NCBI GenBank assembly: GCA_015183035.1
Contig: JACZZP010000004.1
Span: 2,046,001 to 2,110,000, forward strand
Length of the DNA stretch: 64,000 nucleotides
DNA from: Meloidogyne chitwoodi
Lineage: Eukaryota; Nematoda; Chromadorea; Rhabditida; Meloidogynidae
Direction of reading: 5' to 3'
The position numbers and the translations under genes are program-made. Positions 30,639 through 42,647 of this stretch are shown here, one piece after another. The notes under the pieces are model-generated. The model did no database searches. It had not been told where the DNA came from and worked only from the letters and a program-made list of their open reading frames with translations. How positions within the stretch are numbered: position 1 is the stretch's first letter; each line of letters opens with the position of its first letter.

Positions 30639-33600
30639 TTATTCTTTTAAATTATTTTTTAAATTTGTTTCTTTTATAATTTTAGTAATATTATTATTAA
30701 TAGATAATAGCTTTGGATCTTTTTCTTTTTCACATATTTCATCATCATTATTTATCCTTCCATCATCTTCTAAACAATTATTAATATATTTATCCAATAA
30801 ATGTGAATAATTACTATTCCAATCTCTTTCAAATAAATTCTTCATTTGTTTAAATATTAAAGGAATTCTTTTTTCTTCTTTTTCTATTTGTTTTAAAATT
30901 ATAGCAATACCAGTACCTAAATCTTCAAAATAATCTCCTGACCAATTACTTGTTCCTATAATTAATGTATCATCTGTTAACATAAATTTTTTGTGTGTTC
31001 TTCTGTCACGTTGAAGGACTGGTTGATAGGCAAAAGAATCTGCTGGAACTTTGAATATTTTCTGAAAAAAAGAATTTTAAATTAAAAAAATTTTTTATTT
31101 GCTTTTTGGACAATAAAGGCTTTAGTCCACATTTTTATTTATTCAACTAAATATATCAACAAAAGTTATGCAAACAATAATATTAATTTTATCAAAAGTA
31201 TTATTATTTTAAATTCTTTTTTGTCATCATGATTAATGACTCTTATAGGGAAATAATTTGTTAATATAAATTGTGGACTTTGGGCCTTTGGGTAAAAAGT
31301 AAAATTATCATTATTGGCTTAATTACAAGTGATCTTGACGACCGATTTCCGAAAACTAAGAATTTCTTCTTTTTATCAATAAAATCTCTGTTATATTTAA
31401 TTCTTTAGACTTATGACACCCTCAATTAGCTAAATAAAAGTGCAAAATTGTCAAAAAACAATTTTATCATTAAAATTCTACTTTTTAGAGATCAAAAATA
31501 TTTTTTTTCAACAATTTTAATTAATTAATTTAAAAAAATCAAAACAAACCACAATAACAGAGCCTTCTCCCTGTCTTTCACCCAATACTTGTAATGATTT
31601 TAAAAACCCAAGTCCTTTTATTGGAAAATGTAAAGCAGTAGAAATAATTTTAATTTTAACTCCTCTAAGTATAGCTTCTCTAATAACATTATCAATTGGT
31701 GGCCAATACTTTCCTTTTTGTGTATATAAAAATATTGGAAAATAATCCATTACATGAATTAATATTTGTTTTTTAGCATTTTTTATTGCTTCAATAATAT
31801 CATTTAAATCCCAACTTCTTCTTAAACTATTCATTGAACGTGGAGACGCCTTTTAAAACAAAAATTGTAAATATAAAAAATAAAATATATTTATTTAGAG
31901 GATAATGTACTAAACAGATTATAAAACTAGAAACTTTTCAAAAATAATATTAAGAAGATATTTGATATTTAAGAGATACATTCATGCAAGAGCGCATGCC
32001 TTTATAGTTGCGCAAAATTATGGTATTATGTTGCAATTTTTCTTTGATTTAGCTCTATCAGCCCTTAGTGCATAGGAAAAGACTATTATTTTACAATAAT
32101 TCTATTATTCAACACTAAGTGAGAGTTTTGGGGTAAAAATTTTAAAGAGTTGATGAACAATTGTTCGGTATATTGTTTTCAGAATTAAATTATTTTAAAC
32201 TTATTAAATAAAACTAAAATTACTGAGGGCTATATTATTTATTCAAATTAATAAATTAATTAAAATTACTTACAGCTAAATGTACAGCTAATAAATTATT
32301 CTCTCCATCTAATATACGCAAAGGTCTTTGAGAATTATATAATGCTGGTGGCATTTGTTGAATTATTTTTTGGACATCTTTAAAAATTAAAATAAATAAA
32401 TATTAAAGAAATATAATTTTTAATTTTACCATTTGCACATTTCTTTTCTGAAGCACGCCAATAAATTTCAAATATTTTGGCTAAATCTCTGCCTAAACAG
32501 GGACAATCTTCCACCAATACTCCCATTTCCATTTTCTACAAAATTAAATAAATATTTAAATTATTAAATTAATTATAATTAGGGTAAAAATACATATTTG
32601 TTTCAAAAAAATATTTAAATTAATTACTTGTGTCAAAGAACGCCAATCCAAATTAGCAGATCCCAAATAAAAATGTTTATTATCTACAATAATCATTTTA
32701 GAATGCATTATCCCAGTATTATAAATTTTTTGTAAATTAAGTACTCTTCTATTTATTACATTTCTTTTAGCTAAAGAAATTCCATCTTCATTATCGCCCT
32801 AAAAAATAAATATATTTTATTTAAATTATTTTTTTACTTTATCTTTAGCAACAGCATTTTCAACCATTTTAATTTGTATTTCTCTTTCTAGTCCAGCATT
32901 AATAAATCTTTCAAATATTTGTTCACCCTAAAGTTTTAATTTTTTATAAAATATTTATTTCCTTTTTTACCTGTAAAGAAATATTATTATTATTTAAAGT
33001 CTGTTCGCCAAGGACATGTTTTCCTATAATTTAAAAAATATTTATTTATATTTAAAAAAATTAAAAAAAACCTCTAAGACTACTTTTATATGCTGCAATT
33101 AAAATTGATTGTTTAGCTCCATTAATTAGTCTATTCCAGGCTAAAAAAGTAGATAATGCTGGTTGTTGTGAATATTCCTTTGGAAATGAAAGATTTTGTA
33201 CAATACTTTCGACAAGATTAATTCTTTGATAAAAATTTAATTTATTTTTTTAAATTATTTATTATTAAATTTAAAAGAAAATTTTAAAATTAATAGAGAA
33301 TATATTATTTTACTAAAATTTTATATTCAAAAAATAAAAAATATTAATATAAAATAAAATATATTTATTAAAAATAAATTCCAATAAATTAAAAAATATT
33401 GCCTAATTTTGATTAATATAAATTATTTTATTTATTTATTTTAAAATATAGTTTTGTATAATCTCTCTCTCCTTTTTTGCCATCTCTTTTATTTTTGGAT
33501 ATCGGTACTTTGTACCGATAAATAAAAAAGTAGTGAAAGTTTTATTTTTTGACTAAAACTATTTAGTCTTTTTTTAACTATTTTTGAGGATTACTAATTA

Positions 33601-34060
33601 TTTAAATCGCATTAAATTTAAAAAAATGTTCTAAATAATTAATTATAATTATATTTCACAGATTTAAATTCTTAATATTTAAATGTATTTATTTATTTAA
33701 AAAATACCTGCAAGTCTTTGAACATTCTAATTCATCCTGTTGAATATTAATAATTTCCAAACGATTTCTAAATCTTGTAGAAAAAGGTAATTGCCATATT
33801 AAAATTGTAATAATTCCAAAAATAATTCCACAAACTAATATTTGGGCAAAAAGAAGAGAAAAATCAAAATATTCTTTTTCTCTCCTTTCAAAATTTGTTT
33901 TTTCAACTGAATTTCTTCTTCTACTATATTTAATTGTTTGTTGTAATGATGTAAAACTAGTAGAAACATTATCTTTTGAATTATTTGTTTTTTCTCTTTT
34001 TTCAAAATATTTTTGTAAATTTGGTAAATTTTGTTGTTTTTTATTGTTTTCTTTTTCCAT
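30639..34060 (-). CDS. PLD3/PLD4-type phospholipase-D-superfamily protein, type II membrane
   Basis: A hydrophilic cytoplasmic N-terminus of about 70 residues is followed by one membrane helix (LLFAQILVCGIIFGIITILI) and a lumenal domain. Both HKD catalytic motifs are intact: HSKMIIVDNKHFYLGSANLD in the exon near 32640-32800, and HKKFMLTDDTLIIGTSNWSG in the last exon. Between them lies the PLD3-like YFPIFLYTQKGKYWPPIDN region. Vertebrate PLD3 and PLD4 are endolysosomal 5'-to-3' nucleases rather than true phospholipases (established knowledge), so a lysosomal nuclease role is plausible. About nine exons were read by phase; the start is the first ATG at 34060 and the stop is at 30639, after a nematode-specific Asn/Lys-rich tail. 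The intron upstream of the final exon (about 31070-31518) is the longest apart from one holding a dispersed repeat at 33400-33560. Confidence 0.9.
33400..33560. repeat. Dispersed repeat with GGATATCGGTAC hairpin, in a PLD-gene intron
   Basis: This is a second, better-preserved copy of the repeat at 15605-15830. After AATATAAATTATTTTATTTA and a variable middle it reads TTTTTGGATATCGGTAC, TTT, then GTACCGATAAATAAA. GGTAC/GTACC forms the stem of a perfect small hairpin (ATCGGTAC-TTT-GTACCGAT). Confidence 0.5.
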
Positions 34061-34866
34061 ATTTTTATTTTATATTTTTTAACTAAAATAATTTTATTAA
34101 ATATTTTCCTCTATTTTCAGTGTATCTCTTAATTTCTAATTATGTTCAAAAAAATTTTAATGGTCAAAAACAGTTGAAATACTCTTTCCTAACAATAAAT
34201 AAATTAAAAAATAAATTAAAATACTTAAATTATTTTTTTCTCGAAATATTCATTTTTTATATTAAAAAATTATTAAAGAATTATCTTTAAAAACGTGATT
34301 TATAAACACAAGATTTATTTCAAAATTATTTTTGTAATAAATTCTTAGCTCAATTAACAATTAAATATTAATATATTAATATCAAATGTTCTATAATAAA
34401 ACAAATATAAAACCTTTCAAGGAAAAATGATATTTTTAAAGATAAAAATCATTTACTTATCAGTTTATTGACGTCAATGGAAGTTATGGAAAAGAAGGGG
34501 AATGGGTCGAATATATGGCACATTTAGGACAAATTATTTTAGATTTTTTTTGAAAAAGATTTTTTTTAATTTAAAGATATAAATGTTAAAAAATGTGTTT
34601 AAAAAAGATAAAAAAGAAAAAATAATTAAAAAAAGTTAATTTTAAATAAGAAAAAACAAACAATTTGCGCATGAAACCATAAGGAAAATAAATTTAAAAA
34701 TACTAAGTAAACATACTAGAGATATTATCATTAAATAAATAATGAATACAAAGAGCATATTCTTTTGATAAATAAAAAATAATATTTAGGCAAATCAAAA
34801 AATAAATAAATTTAAGATTATTTAAATAAATTTTAACTAAAATTTTTAAAATAAATAAATAAATGG

Positions 34867-35072
34867 TGTTGCGGCAAATGAGGAAAAATTAACAATTATT
34901 CAACATGGATAATGGCAGATTTATTTAATCTCATATGATTTTTTCCAGTAAACCTTTTATTTTTTTTAATATTTTCGTCCTCTTTTGTCGAATCCTCCTT
35001 TGTTTCGTCCTTATTTGTTATCATCAAATGTCGTCCTCAAATGTAATATCCTCATTTGTTGTATTACCAAAG
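34867..35072. repeat. Element with terminal 13-16 bp degenerate units (TCCTCATTTGT type)
   Basis: The right arm 34974-35072 holds about six consecutive units such as TCGTCCTCTTTTGT, CGAATCCTCCTTTGT, TTCGTCCTTATTTGT, CGTCCTCAAATGT and AATATCCTCATTTGT. The left arm GCGGCAAATGAGGA at 34871-34884 is the same unit inverted. The architecture matches the elements at 11817 and 39371, but the unit sequence differs. Confidence 0.45.
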
Positions 35073-35559
35073 AAATAACCAATAAAAGCCTTAAAATGAT
35101 TATAAAACATACAATAATTTTTTAAAATAATTTTTTAAAATAAATTCTTCTAGTATAATATATTAGCTAAAATCAAATTAATTATTTCCTAAAAATAATT
35201 TTAGTAATTTTTTAAATTATTTTATCAGCAATTAACTAAAAAATTTATTTACGTCAAAAATGATGAAGCTATTAAATATTTTTGATAAAATTAGAGAAAA
35301 TAAATGTAAATAAAATATTTTTAAATATTTTTTGCAAAATAAAACAATTCAAATAAAAGGAATAAAAATTTAAATTTAAAAAATTTAAAAACTATCTTAA
35401 AGTTAAAAATTAAATGTCAAATAAAATTAATATTTTTACGACGTCCCTACAATTAAGGATTAATATAAAAACACAAGAAGAGAAAGGGAAAACAGCAGAT
35501 ATAAATTTCAGACAAATGAAGTATGACAACTAATTGACTATTCACAAAAAAATATAATT

Positions 35560-35590
35560 TACCAGCTCTAGTGCTGGTATCCAAAAATAT
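35560..35590 (-). repeat. Hairpin end of dispersed GGATATC repeat
   Basis: TACCAGCTCTAGTGCTGGTA is a stem-loop followed by TCCAAAAATA, i.e. the complement of TTTTTGGATA plus hairpin seen in the copies at 15713 and 33492. Confidence 0.45.
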
Positions 35591-35640
35591 AGAAAATAAA
35601 ACGCAACATTAACAACGAAATGAAACTTAATTCTAAATAC

Positions 35641-36378
35641 TAGAGATCGGGATTTTGCTAAAATCAAATTCGGTTCAAATTCGGTTCGAATAATTTGATA
35701 TTTGAAAATTATTTGATTTCCCAAAAATTTGTCAAATCAAATTCGGTTTCAAATAAACCGAAAAAAATTTGATTTCAAATAATTTGACAAAAAAATTTCA
35801 AATATTTGATCAAATATCAAATAATTCAAAATAGGCCCTAAAAAGTTAAAAAAAGTCTAAATAAGTCTGAATTTTGAAAAATAGTTTCTAATTTTAGTAT
35901 TGGATTGATCTTTTATCAATCATACTTAACCTTACTGCCATTTTTTCATAATTACCCTTAAGGACATTTTGTCCAACCTTCCGTTGTGACATTTTGTCAT
36001 ATTTTTTATTAACAATTGACAGAAAGAAATGTAGAAAAAAGGAAATACTTTCTAAAAAGAAGAGACAGAGTGAATATAAAATTGTTTTATCACTCTGACA
36101 CACACTATTTCCTTTTACATTATGCCAAATTTGCAAAAATAACGATGATTTTTATGATTTTTTCAAAAAAAAATTATTTGATATTTGATCAAATTATTTG
36201 ATTTTGGCCAAAGTTTTCGGTCAAATTTCAAATCAAATAATTTGATGATATTTGATATTTGAAAATTATTTGATTTTCCAAAAAATAAGTCAAATCGAAT
36301 TCGGTTTCAAATAAACCGAAAAAAATTTGATCAAATATTTGAAAAAATTTGAAAAAATTTGAAACCGGCCGATCTCTA
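35641..36378. mobile_element. hAT-like non-autonomous element, 738 bp, with 8-bp target duplication
   Basis: The element begins TAGAGATCGG (35641) and ends CCGATCTCTA (36378), perfect 10-bp inverted termini that fit the hAT terminal pattern YARNG. It is flanked on both sides by the same 8 bp, CTAAATAC (35633-35640 and 36379-36386), the target-duplication length typical of hAT. Subterminal regions of about 170 bp on each side are inverted and rich in repeated CAAATAATTTGA and TCGGTTTCAAATAAACCGA words. The centre has no transposase. Confidence 0.85.
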
Positions 36379-36467
36379 CTAAATACTTTAAAATAACCAA
36401 AAATATAATATATTATATTAAGCAGAATTAGTTTCTGTGTTACTTATTATTAATATGTACTTACATT

Positions 36468-36648
36468 TAGTGCCCGGCGCCGAACTGGATCAGGCCGGAT
36501 TATTCCGGATCCGGTCCCAAAATTCGGGGTTTTTCGAAATCTCCGGATTCATTCCGGACCGGATTATGATGGCCGGATCCGATCCGACTCTATTCACAAA
36601 ATCCAAATCCGGTCCGGAATCCGAAAAAATCGATTTTACCGGGCACTA
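36468..36648. mobile_element. hAT-like MITE, 181 bp, with 8-bp target duplication and TCCGGAT repeats
   Basis: The ends TAGTGCCCGG (36468-36477) and CCGGGCACTA (36639-36648) are perfect inverted repeats fitting YARNG. The same 8 bp CTTACATT flanks both sides (36460-36467 and 36649-36656). The interior is strikingly G+C-rich for the region and filled with TCCGGAT/ATCCGGA words in both orientations. The open frame across it (36437-36658) is a composition artefact, not a gene. Confidence 0.87.
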
Positions 36649-36941
36649 CTTACATTAGTTACCTTTATTGCTAAAAAAGAATAGAAAAAATTGTTTAATT
36701 GAGATTAGCATAGGGCATAATTCTCGTTCCGTAATCCCGAATTTTTTAGATCTACGAGATGCATATTCTGCGAAGTGGAATTTTTGCAGGATACTGTTCA
36801 AATCTACAAATATATTTCAAAAAGTAACCATTTATTTCGATCAACGAACATTTGATTTTACAACAACAATTTTTAAAAAGGATGTTATAAACTCACCAAA
36901 ACTATGTTTAATTCATATCTTCATTCACATCACAACATTTT

Positions 36942-36974
36942 TATCAGTACAGAGTACTGATATCCAAAAATAGA
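36942..36974 (-). repeat. Hairpin end of dispersed GGATATC repeat
   Basis: TATCAGTACAGAGTACTGATA forms a stem-loop, followed by TCCAAAAATAG. Same orientation as the copy at 35560; the two bracket the hAT-like elements, so the pair may be fragments of one older element that was invaded. Confidence 0.45.
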
Positions 36975-37879
36975 ATTTTTGCATTTTTTAATCCACAAAG
37001 AAGCGGATAAAAGCAAATCTTTAGTATAAAAAAATAATATACTATTAAGCAAATTGGTATAATATTTAAATTTAAATCACTAAAATGTCAATATAATTTT
37101 ACAATATAATCATTTCTATTTAAAATTAAATATATTTATTTTAAATATTTATATCCATTAAAATAAAAAATCAAAAAGACATTAAAAATATTATTAAACA
37201 AATATTCACGCCAATTGATTTGTGGAGAATTTATTCCCCATTTTATTTTTTAATTCTTTCAGTAAATCTCTCTTAAAATCTTCTAAGGAATCGTTTTGAC
37301 CAAAATGTGCATAAGAGACCTCCAAACAATTTTTTCTTTAGCAACGGTTAAATTCGGCGTTTCATTTTCATTATTTTTCTCTCCGGCTGTCCGTCAACTG
37401 TTTTGTTGTGCAAAATGAACAACAACAAAAACTAAAATAAATAAATATACAATCAATTTGCTTTTTAAATTCCTTTTTATTTTCGCCTTTTTCTTTTCGT
37501 TTTCATTTAATCAAAAATCATTTAAAAATTCTTAAATGTCAAAAAATAAATTCGAGAAAAAAAGAAAAAAGTTTATTAATCTCGGAAAATAATTTTATTT
37601 TACAAATAAAATTAAAAAAAAAATAAAAAATATTAATAAATAAACTTTATAAATTCATATGGTAATTAGTTACAAATATCCCTTTATATTTTTATTCATT
37701 CTATTTTTGAAAGGAAACTTGACAAATTTTCTCTTATGTATAAATCACATTTTTAATTTTAGATTTGGTTATTTATGTCTAATATTTCTTTTTTGGGAGC
37801 AGTTCAACTGAAACAGGCACGGTTGAGTCACCGTTCTAAAGTTTAACTCAAGTTTTTTCCTAGATAGGAATTATATAAA

Positions 37880-38030
37880 AATACAAATGATAGCTCCTTT
37901 GAAAGAGCTCTTCGAGCTGAGTCGAATGAGATGAAAATAAACGAGTTCATTTGAATTTCAACAAAGTGTAACTCATTTGTCAGTTGAACCAGACTCAGTC
38001 GTGCAGACTAAGTTGAGGTGTACCCTTCTT
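37880..38030. repeat. Repeat block shared with the fold-back element at 27.4-28.1 kb
   Basis: ATGATAGCTCCTTTGAAAGAG, CTCTTCGAGCTGAGTCGAA, then ATTTCAACAAAGTG match ATGATAGCTCATTCGAAAGAG, CTCTTCGAGA and TTTGAACAAAGTT in the centre of the element at 27411-28070. This is a partial copy lacking the terminal arms. Confidence 0.5.
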
Positions 38031-38443
38031 TTTTATAACTTTTTTTTTTTAAATAATCTAATCGTTTCTTTTTTTCCTCACTTATATTTAATAAAAATTT
38101 TAATTTTTATAAAAATTATTTTATAAATCTTTTTTTTCTTTTTTAATAATAATCGAGAAAATAAACCTCGACATTTTTTAAACAAAATTCACGGATTCTT
38201 CTCTATTTAATTTTACATTTATTATATATCTTTCCTTCCATTCCAAATATATTAAAATCCTTTTAAAATTTTATTAATTCCCTTTTTCTTTTATTTTATT
38301 TTTTCTTGATTTTCTTCGTAGATTTTCACCTTTTTCATTTTATTTTTCATTTTATTATTTATTTTCTGGTTTTTAATTAAATATAATTACCTAATTTATT
38401 AAATATTTTAAAAGGAAAATATTAATTTTATTTTCAACAAATT

Positions 38444-41400
38444 ATGGAAATAATTAAAAAATTAAATTCTTGGGTATTTTATTCCTTTTTTATTTTTATT
38501 TTTTTAACAACAATAAATGCACAATTTCAAGATTTTCATTCTTCTGATTCTTCTTCTTCTTCATTAAAAATGGACCCTTTAAGAAAAGTTTTTGGAATTT
38601 GGGGAAGATTATTAAATAGAATGGCTCAGCCAAGTCCTCCAACGGATGATGAACTTCATTTAAAAGTTTAAAAAAATTAAAAATAAATTTTATTTTTAAG
38701 GGTTTACAAGAGGAAGCAGAAAAAAATGATAATTTTATTGAAGACTCTGATTGGAATAAAAGAATAGCAGGGGAAGGGGATAAAAACAAAAAAGTATTAG
38801 TGCCAAATATTGGGACTAATCGTATAATTGATGAAGTTCGTTTAAATCAACTACTTCCTAGATTTAATATGCAAAGTACAACAACTATAAATAGCATTAC
38901 AAGTACTACAACAAATAATAATAATATAACACAAGAATTAACAACAATAAAAAAAGAAAAAGAAAATATAATAAATACAACAATAATAATACCAACAAAA
39001 TCAACAGATTTACCAATAATAAATTCAACAATTCAAGAAAATACAAAATTAGAAGAATTAAAGAAAAAGAAAATAAAAAAAGTTAAAAGAAAGAATCTTT
39101 TAAAAACAATAACACCTTCTTTAAAAACAACATTAAAACCAGAAGAAGAAAAAGAAAAACAGTGTATGTAAATAAATTTAAATTTGCGCGTTAAAGCTTA
39201 TAAAATATAAAAATGAATAGATTATTTTCAAAATTAATTAATTTTACTTAATATATTATTTTTAATTTTTATTAAATATTTAAGTAAAAAATTGTTAGGG
39301 TAATTGTTTTTTTTCACGGCCTATGTTATTTTATTTTTGGATATCAGTACAGGTGCTGGTAAAAATGGCTACCCGACATTTGCGGACCTGACTTTTGCGG
39401 ATCCGACACATGCGGACCAATGACTGTAAAAAAATTACTACAAAAATAAAAAAAATTAACAAAAAATTCTGAAAATCTTTATGAATCTCTGAATGGAAAT
39501 AATTTGATCTTTTTGAAGGCCTTTGATCATTATGTATCGAGTATTAGTAATTTTTTGTTATCAATGTCCCGTCAGCAAAAGTCGGGTCCGCTAATGTCGG
39601 CGCACGGTAAAAATAGCTAACATTTATTTATATCAAATTGGGATTATATAGGTATTTAAGTAATAGATTTATTAGGTAGATAACATTTTTAAACATAATT
39701 ATAAAAATACATTTTTATAATTAGATGTTTATTTATTTCATTTTTTATAAGCACGGTCCAAACATTATTAAATATAATAATACCATAATTTTTAGATAAT
39801 ATAAGACCTACAAATTCTTCAAAATTAGAAGAAAATGAAAACAAAGATATTAAAAAAGAAGAAAATCCAACAGCAACAAATTATTTAGAAAAAATATTAA
39901 AAGAAAATGAAATATTAATTTCTTCTCCTATAAGTGTAAATCAATCAGAATCAGTTAAATTAAATGAAAATGAAATTATTGGACTAACAAAAATGGAAAA
40001 TGAAACAGCCCAATTAATTGCTGCAATAGAAAATGTTTTGGCAGATGCTGAAGTTGGACCAAATGCTAGGGGATATTGGTTACATGAAACTGCTATTACT
40101 ACTACAACAATGTCTAATATTTTAAATAATTTTAATGAAACAAAAATTACAACAAATACATCTGGTAATTACTAAATTATTTTATTATAAAAATTTTTTA
40201 GGTTATTTCATCCTAATTTTAACAAAATAACACTTAAAATTAATTTTTTTTATTAATTTTACTTAATATAATATTTTTGAATTTAATATTTTAATAATGA
40301 TATAAAAGAAGTGACACTTAGGCAAAGCTTATTCAATTAAAGATATATTTTTGGATATTAACATTTTGTGTTGATAAATTATTTAATGAGGGTTGGGCCG
40401 TGTCTTTGAATAGATAAACTTATTTTTATATTTTTTGATAAAAAATATAAAAATTAACCTAAGGTACATTTTTTAGAAAAATATCTTTTTTTTGGTATTT
40501 ATTTAATTTATTTATCAAAATTACTTAAATATATTTAAATTAATATTACAGAAAAAGAAAAACAAGACCTTAAAGAAATTAAAAAAAATATTATAACTCA
40601 AAAAACTGAAAAAGAAGAAGAGGATAAAGAAGAAGAAGAAGAATCAGAGGAAGATGAAGAAACTGAAGAAACAGATCAAGAATTATTAGAAACTAAAGAA
40701 AATTTATTATTAAATGTAACAACAATAATTAATAAATTTAATAATTTAACTACTAAAAATATTAACAACAAAATAGAAGAGAATAATAATACTACAAAAA
40801 CATCAGTAACAATAACAACAAAAATACCATCATTATTTGAAAAATCATTAAAAAAGAAGGGTGTGATAAAATTTATTCCAGAAGCAGAGGAGGAAGAACA
40901 AGCTGGTTTGTTTTTATTTTTTTTAGGAACATATAAATTGTTTTGCTTTAATATAAACACAAATTTGGATTCTAATCTCGCTAAGCGATAGATTACTTTT
41001 TTTTTAATTTTTTTTTTAATTTTTATGCTAAAATATAAAATTATTTAATAATTCTTTTTTAAAAAACAGCTGATATTGCATCACTTCAACTTGACTCTGT
41101 AGCATCTCCTGTCCTTCCAAAATCTAATAGTTTTGGTGTTTTTAAAACTTTTACTTCCTTGCCTGAAAATGGTAAAACTGTTGTTCCTAATATTTTTATT
41201 TTACAAGTAAGTCAAAATTATAATTAAACTCTTCTAAATTATTTAATTTTAAACTGTGTTGAATTTTGTCAATTTAAGATAAAAAATACTATTTTGTGAG
41301 ATATTCCCATTGGGGAAATAATACCTAATTTTTTATTAAATTTTCTCTCTTTTAAAATATAGCCAAACAATTCAACAATGCCAAACTTTTCAACAATGAT

Positions 41401-42235
41401 TAAACCAGTTAATTCAATTATTGATGGTATTGGTCCTTTAATTTTACCTTTAATTGGTTACAGTAGACAAGCATTAGATTCATATTCTTTAACAAATAAT
41501 TTATTGCCTGGAGTGCCTTCTAGACAACAGAGTGGTTTGTGACATAATTTTTTAATATATTTTTACAAAAATTAAAAAAGTTTTTAAATTTAAGAAATTC
41601 GTTCATCTCCAAGTATTCAACAAAGACAACAACAGCAACAACGTAGTCTTATTGAAGAAATATTGTCACGTCCATTTGTTTCACCTTTATTTCCTTCTCC
41701 TTTTATTACTCAACAAAATGAAGGGGAAAAACAACAAAAAGAACAAGAACAACAAAAAACATTATCTGAACCTCCAAGTCTTGAATTATTAGATAAAATT
41801 GTTGAACAAAGAAGACAAAGAGAAAATGCAGCACATGAATTAATGATGAAAAGAATGAGAGAAGTAAAAAATAAAAATAAATTGAAAAATATTTTAATTA
41901 ATTTAATTTAAGAATAATCCAATTAATATTCAAAATACAATAATATTAACTTCAACAACAACAAGTATTACTTTTGAACAACCCTCAGCAGATAGTGGAA
42001 ACGATTCATCAGGGCGTAACATTGTTCTTAATAATTTTCATGAGGACAGTGGTTTGTGTTATTTTTGTATAAATTAATGAAAAATATTTTTAAAGGTTTA
42101 ATACGTAAAAATGAACAAACACAACAACAACAACAATTAGAAAATCAAGGACAACCTCCACCATCAGCACAACGCCCACAAGTTGTTTTTGGTAATGGAA
42201 AAAGGCCTTCTTCATTCCTTTTTTTAAAAAATTAA
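38444..42235 (+). CDS. Unrecognised secreted low-complexity protein (Thr/Asn/Gln/Glu-rich), 754 residues
   Basis: Nine exons (38444-38665, 38701-39163, 39796-40164, 40552-40905, 41070-41206, 41363-41534, 41595-41863, 41913-42051, 42096-42235) sum to 2265 nt with matching phases throughout. A signal peptide (WVFYSFFIFIFLTTINA) is followed by an acidic stretch with a short conserved-looking core (PLRKVFGIWGRLLNRMAQP). Long Thr/Asn-rich runs, Lys/Glu-rich charged segments and a Gln-rich region (QQRQQQQQQR near residue 585) follow. Potential N-glycosylation sites are many. No enzyme or binding domain was seen. A cuticular, mucin-like or matrix protein is the simplest guess. The final SFLFLKN end follows directly from the last open frame. 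Confidence 0.75.
39335..39362 (+). repeat. GGATATC hairpin repeat, degenerate copy abutting another element
   Basis: TTTTTGGATATCAGTAC followed by AGGTGCTGGTA is a further copy of the hairpin motif. It lies immediately left of the tandem-unit element at 39371, both inside one intron of the secreted low-complexity gene. Confidence 0.45.
39371..39607. repeat. Inverted element with terminal 15-bp degenerate units (CCGACATTTGCGGA type)
   Basis: The left arm 39371-39422 holds three tandem units: CCCGACATTTGCGGA, CCTGACTTTTGCGGA, TCCGACACATGCGGA. The right arm 39565-39607, read on the minus strand, has CGCCGACATTAGCGGA, CCCGACTTTTGCTGA and CGGGACATT. The element is fully intronic (intron 39164-39795). 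Confidence 0.6.
40345..40385 (+). repeat. GGATATT hairpin repeat, degenerate copy
   Basis: ATTTTTGGATATTAACATTTTGTGTTGATAAATTA shows the same order of motifs (TTTTTGGATAT, imperfect stem-loop, GATAAATTA) as the copies at 15713 and 33492. It lies in an intron of the secreted low-complexity gene. Confidence 0.4.
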
Positions 42236-42647
42236 AATAATAAATTATTTATTTATTGTATATTATATATTTATTTATTTATATATCAGATTTTAAAATA
42301 AATAAAAATTAATAAATTTTGTTAATATTTAAAAAACGGAAAAATCTTTGTGGTGTGGAAATTTAAGACAAAAAAATATATAAAAATTAAAAACGTCTCG
42401 GAAGAAAAAAATGTTTTATTCCTTTCAATATTTTTCCCCATAAAAATTATAAATATATCTAATATACTCCTTAAAACTACATACTTAACTAAATACATAA
42501 GTACTATTTATTTAATAAAATAATTATTACAAAAAATATAATATTATATATCTAAATATACATATATATAATAATAATAATAATACAATTTTATTATATA
42601 TTTAAGAAACAACTATTTAATTAATTAATTATATATTTTTATCATTC
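42236..42647. other. A+T-rich 3' intergenic region
   Basis: Short interval between two convergent genes. It is dominated by TATATA and AATAAT runs, with no coding or hairpin signal that stands out. Confidence 0.4.

Larger units (their letters stand above)
34061..38443. other. 4.4-kb repeat-dense intergenic region
   Basis: Divergent interval between the PLD-like gene (minus) and the secreted low-complexity gene (plus). No coding exon could be supported. It holds a tandem-unit element at 34867-35072, hairpin repeats at 35560 and 36942, two hAT-like elements at 35641-36378 and 36468-36648, and a repeat block at 37880-38030. Open frames here (35542-35724, 35894-36201, 36437-36973) lie inside or across these repeats and have no family features. 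Confidence 0.55.

Noticed and set aside
35894..36201. Overlapping open frames on both strands inside the 738-bp hAT-like element
   Set aside because: Considered as a transposase remnant, but no hAT dimerisation-domain or catalytic motif could be seen and composition is biased.
36437..36973. Two open frames on the plus strand
   Set aside because: The first lies across the G+C-rich hAT MITE and its target duplication; the second is in A+T-rich repeat flank. Neither has splice context or family features.
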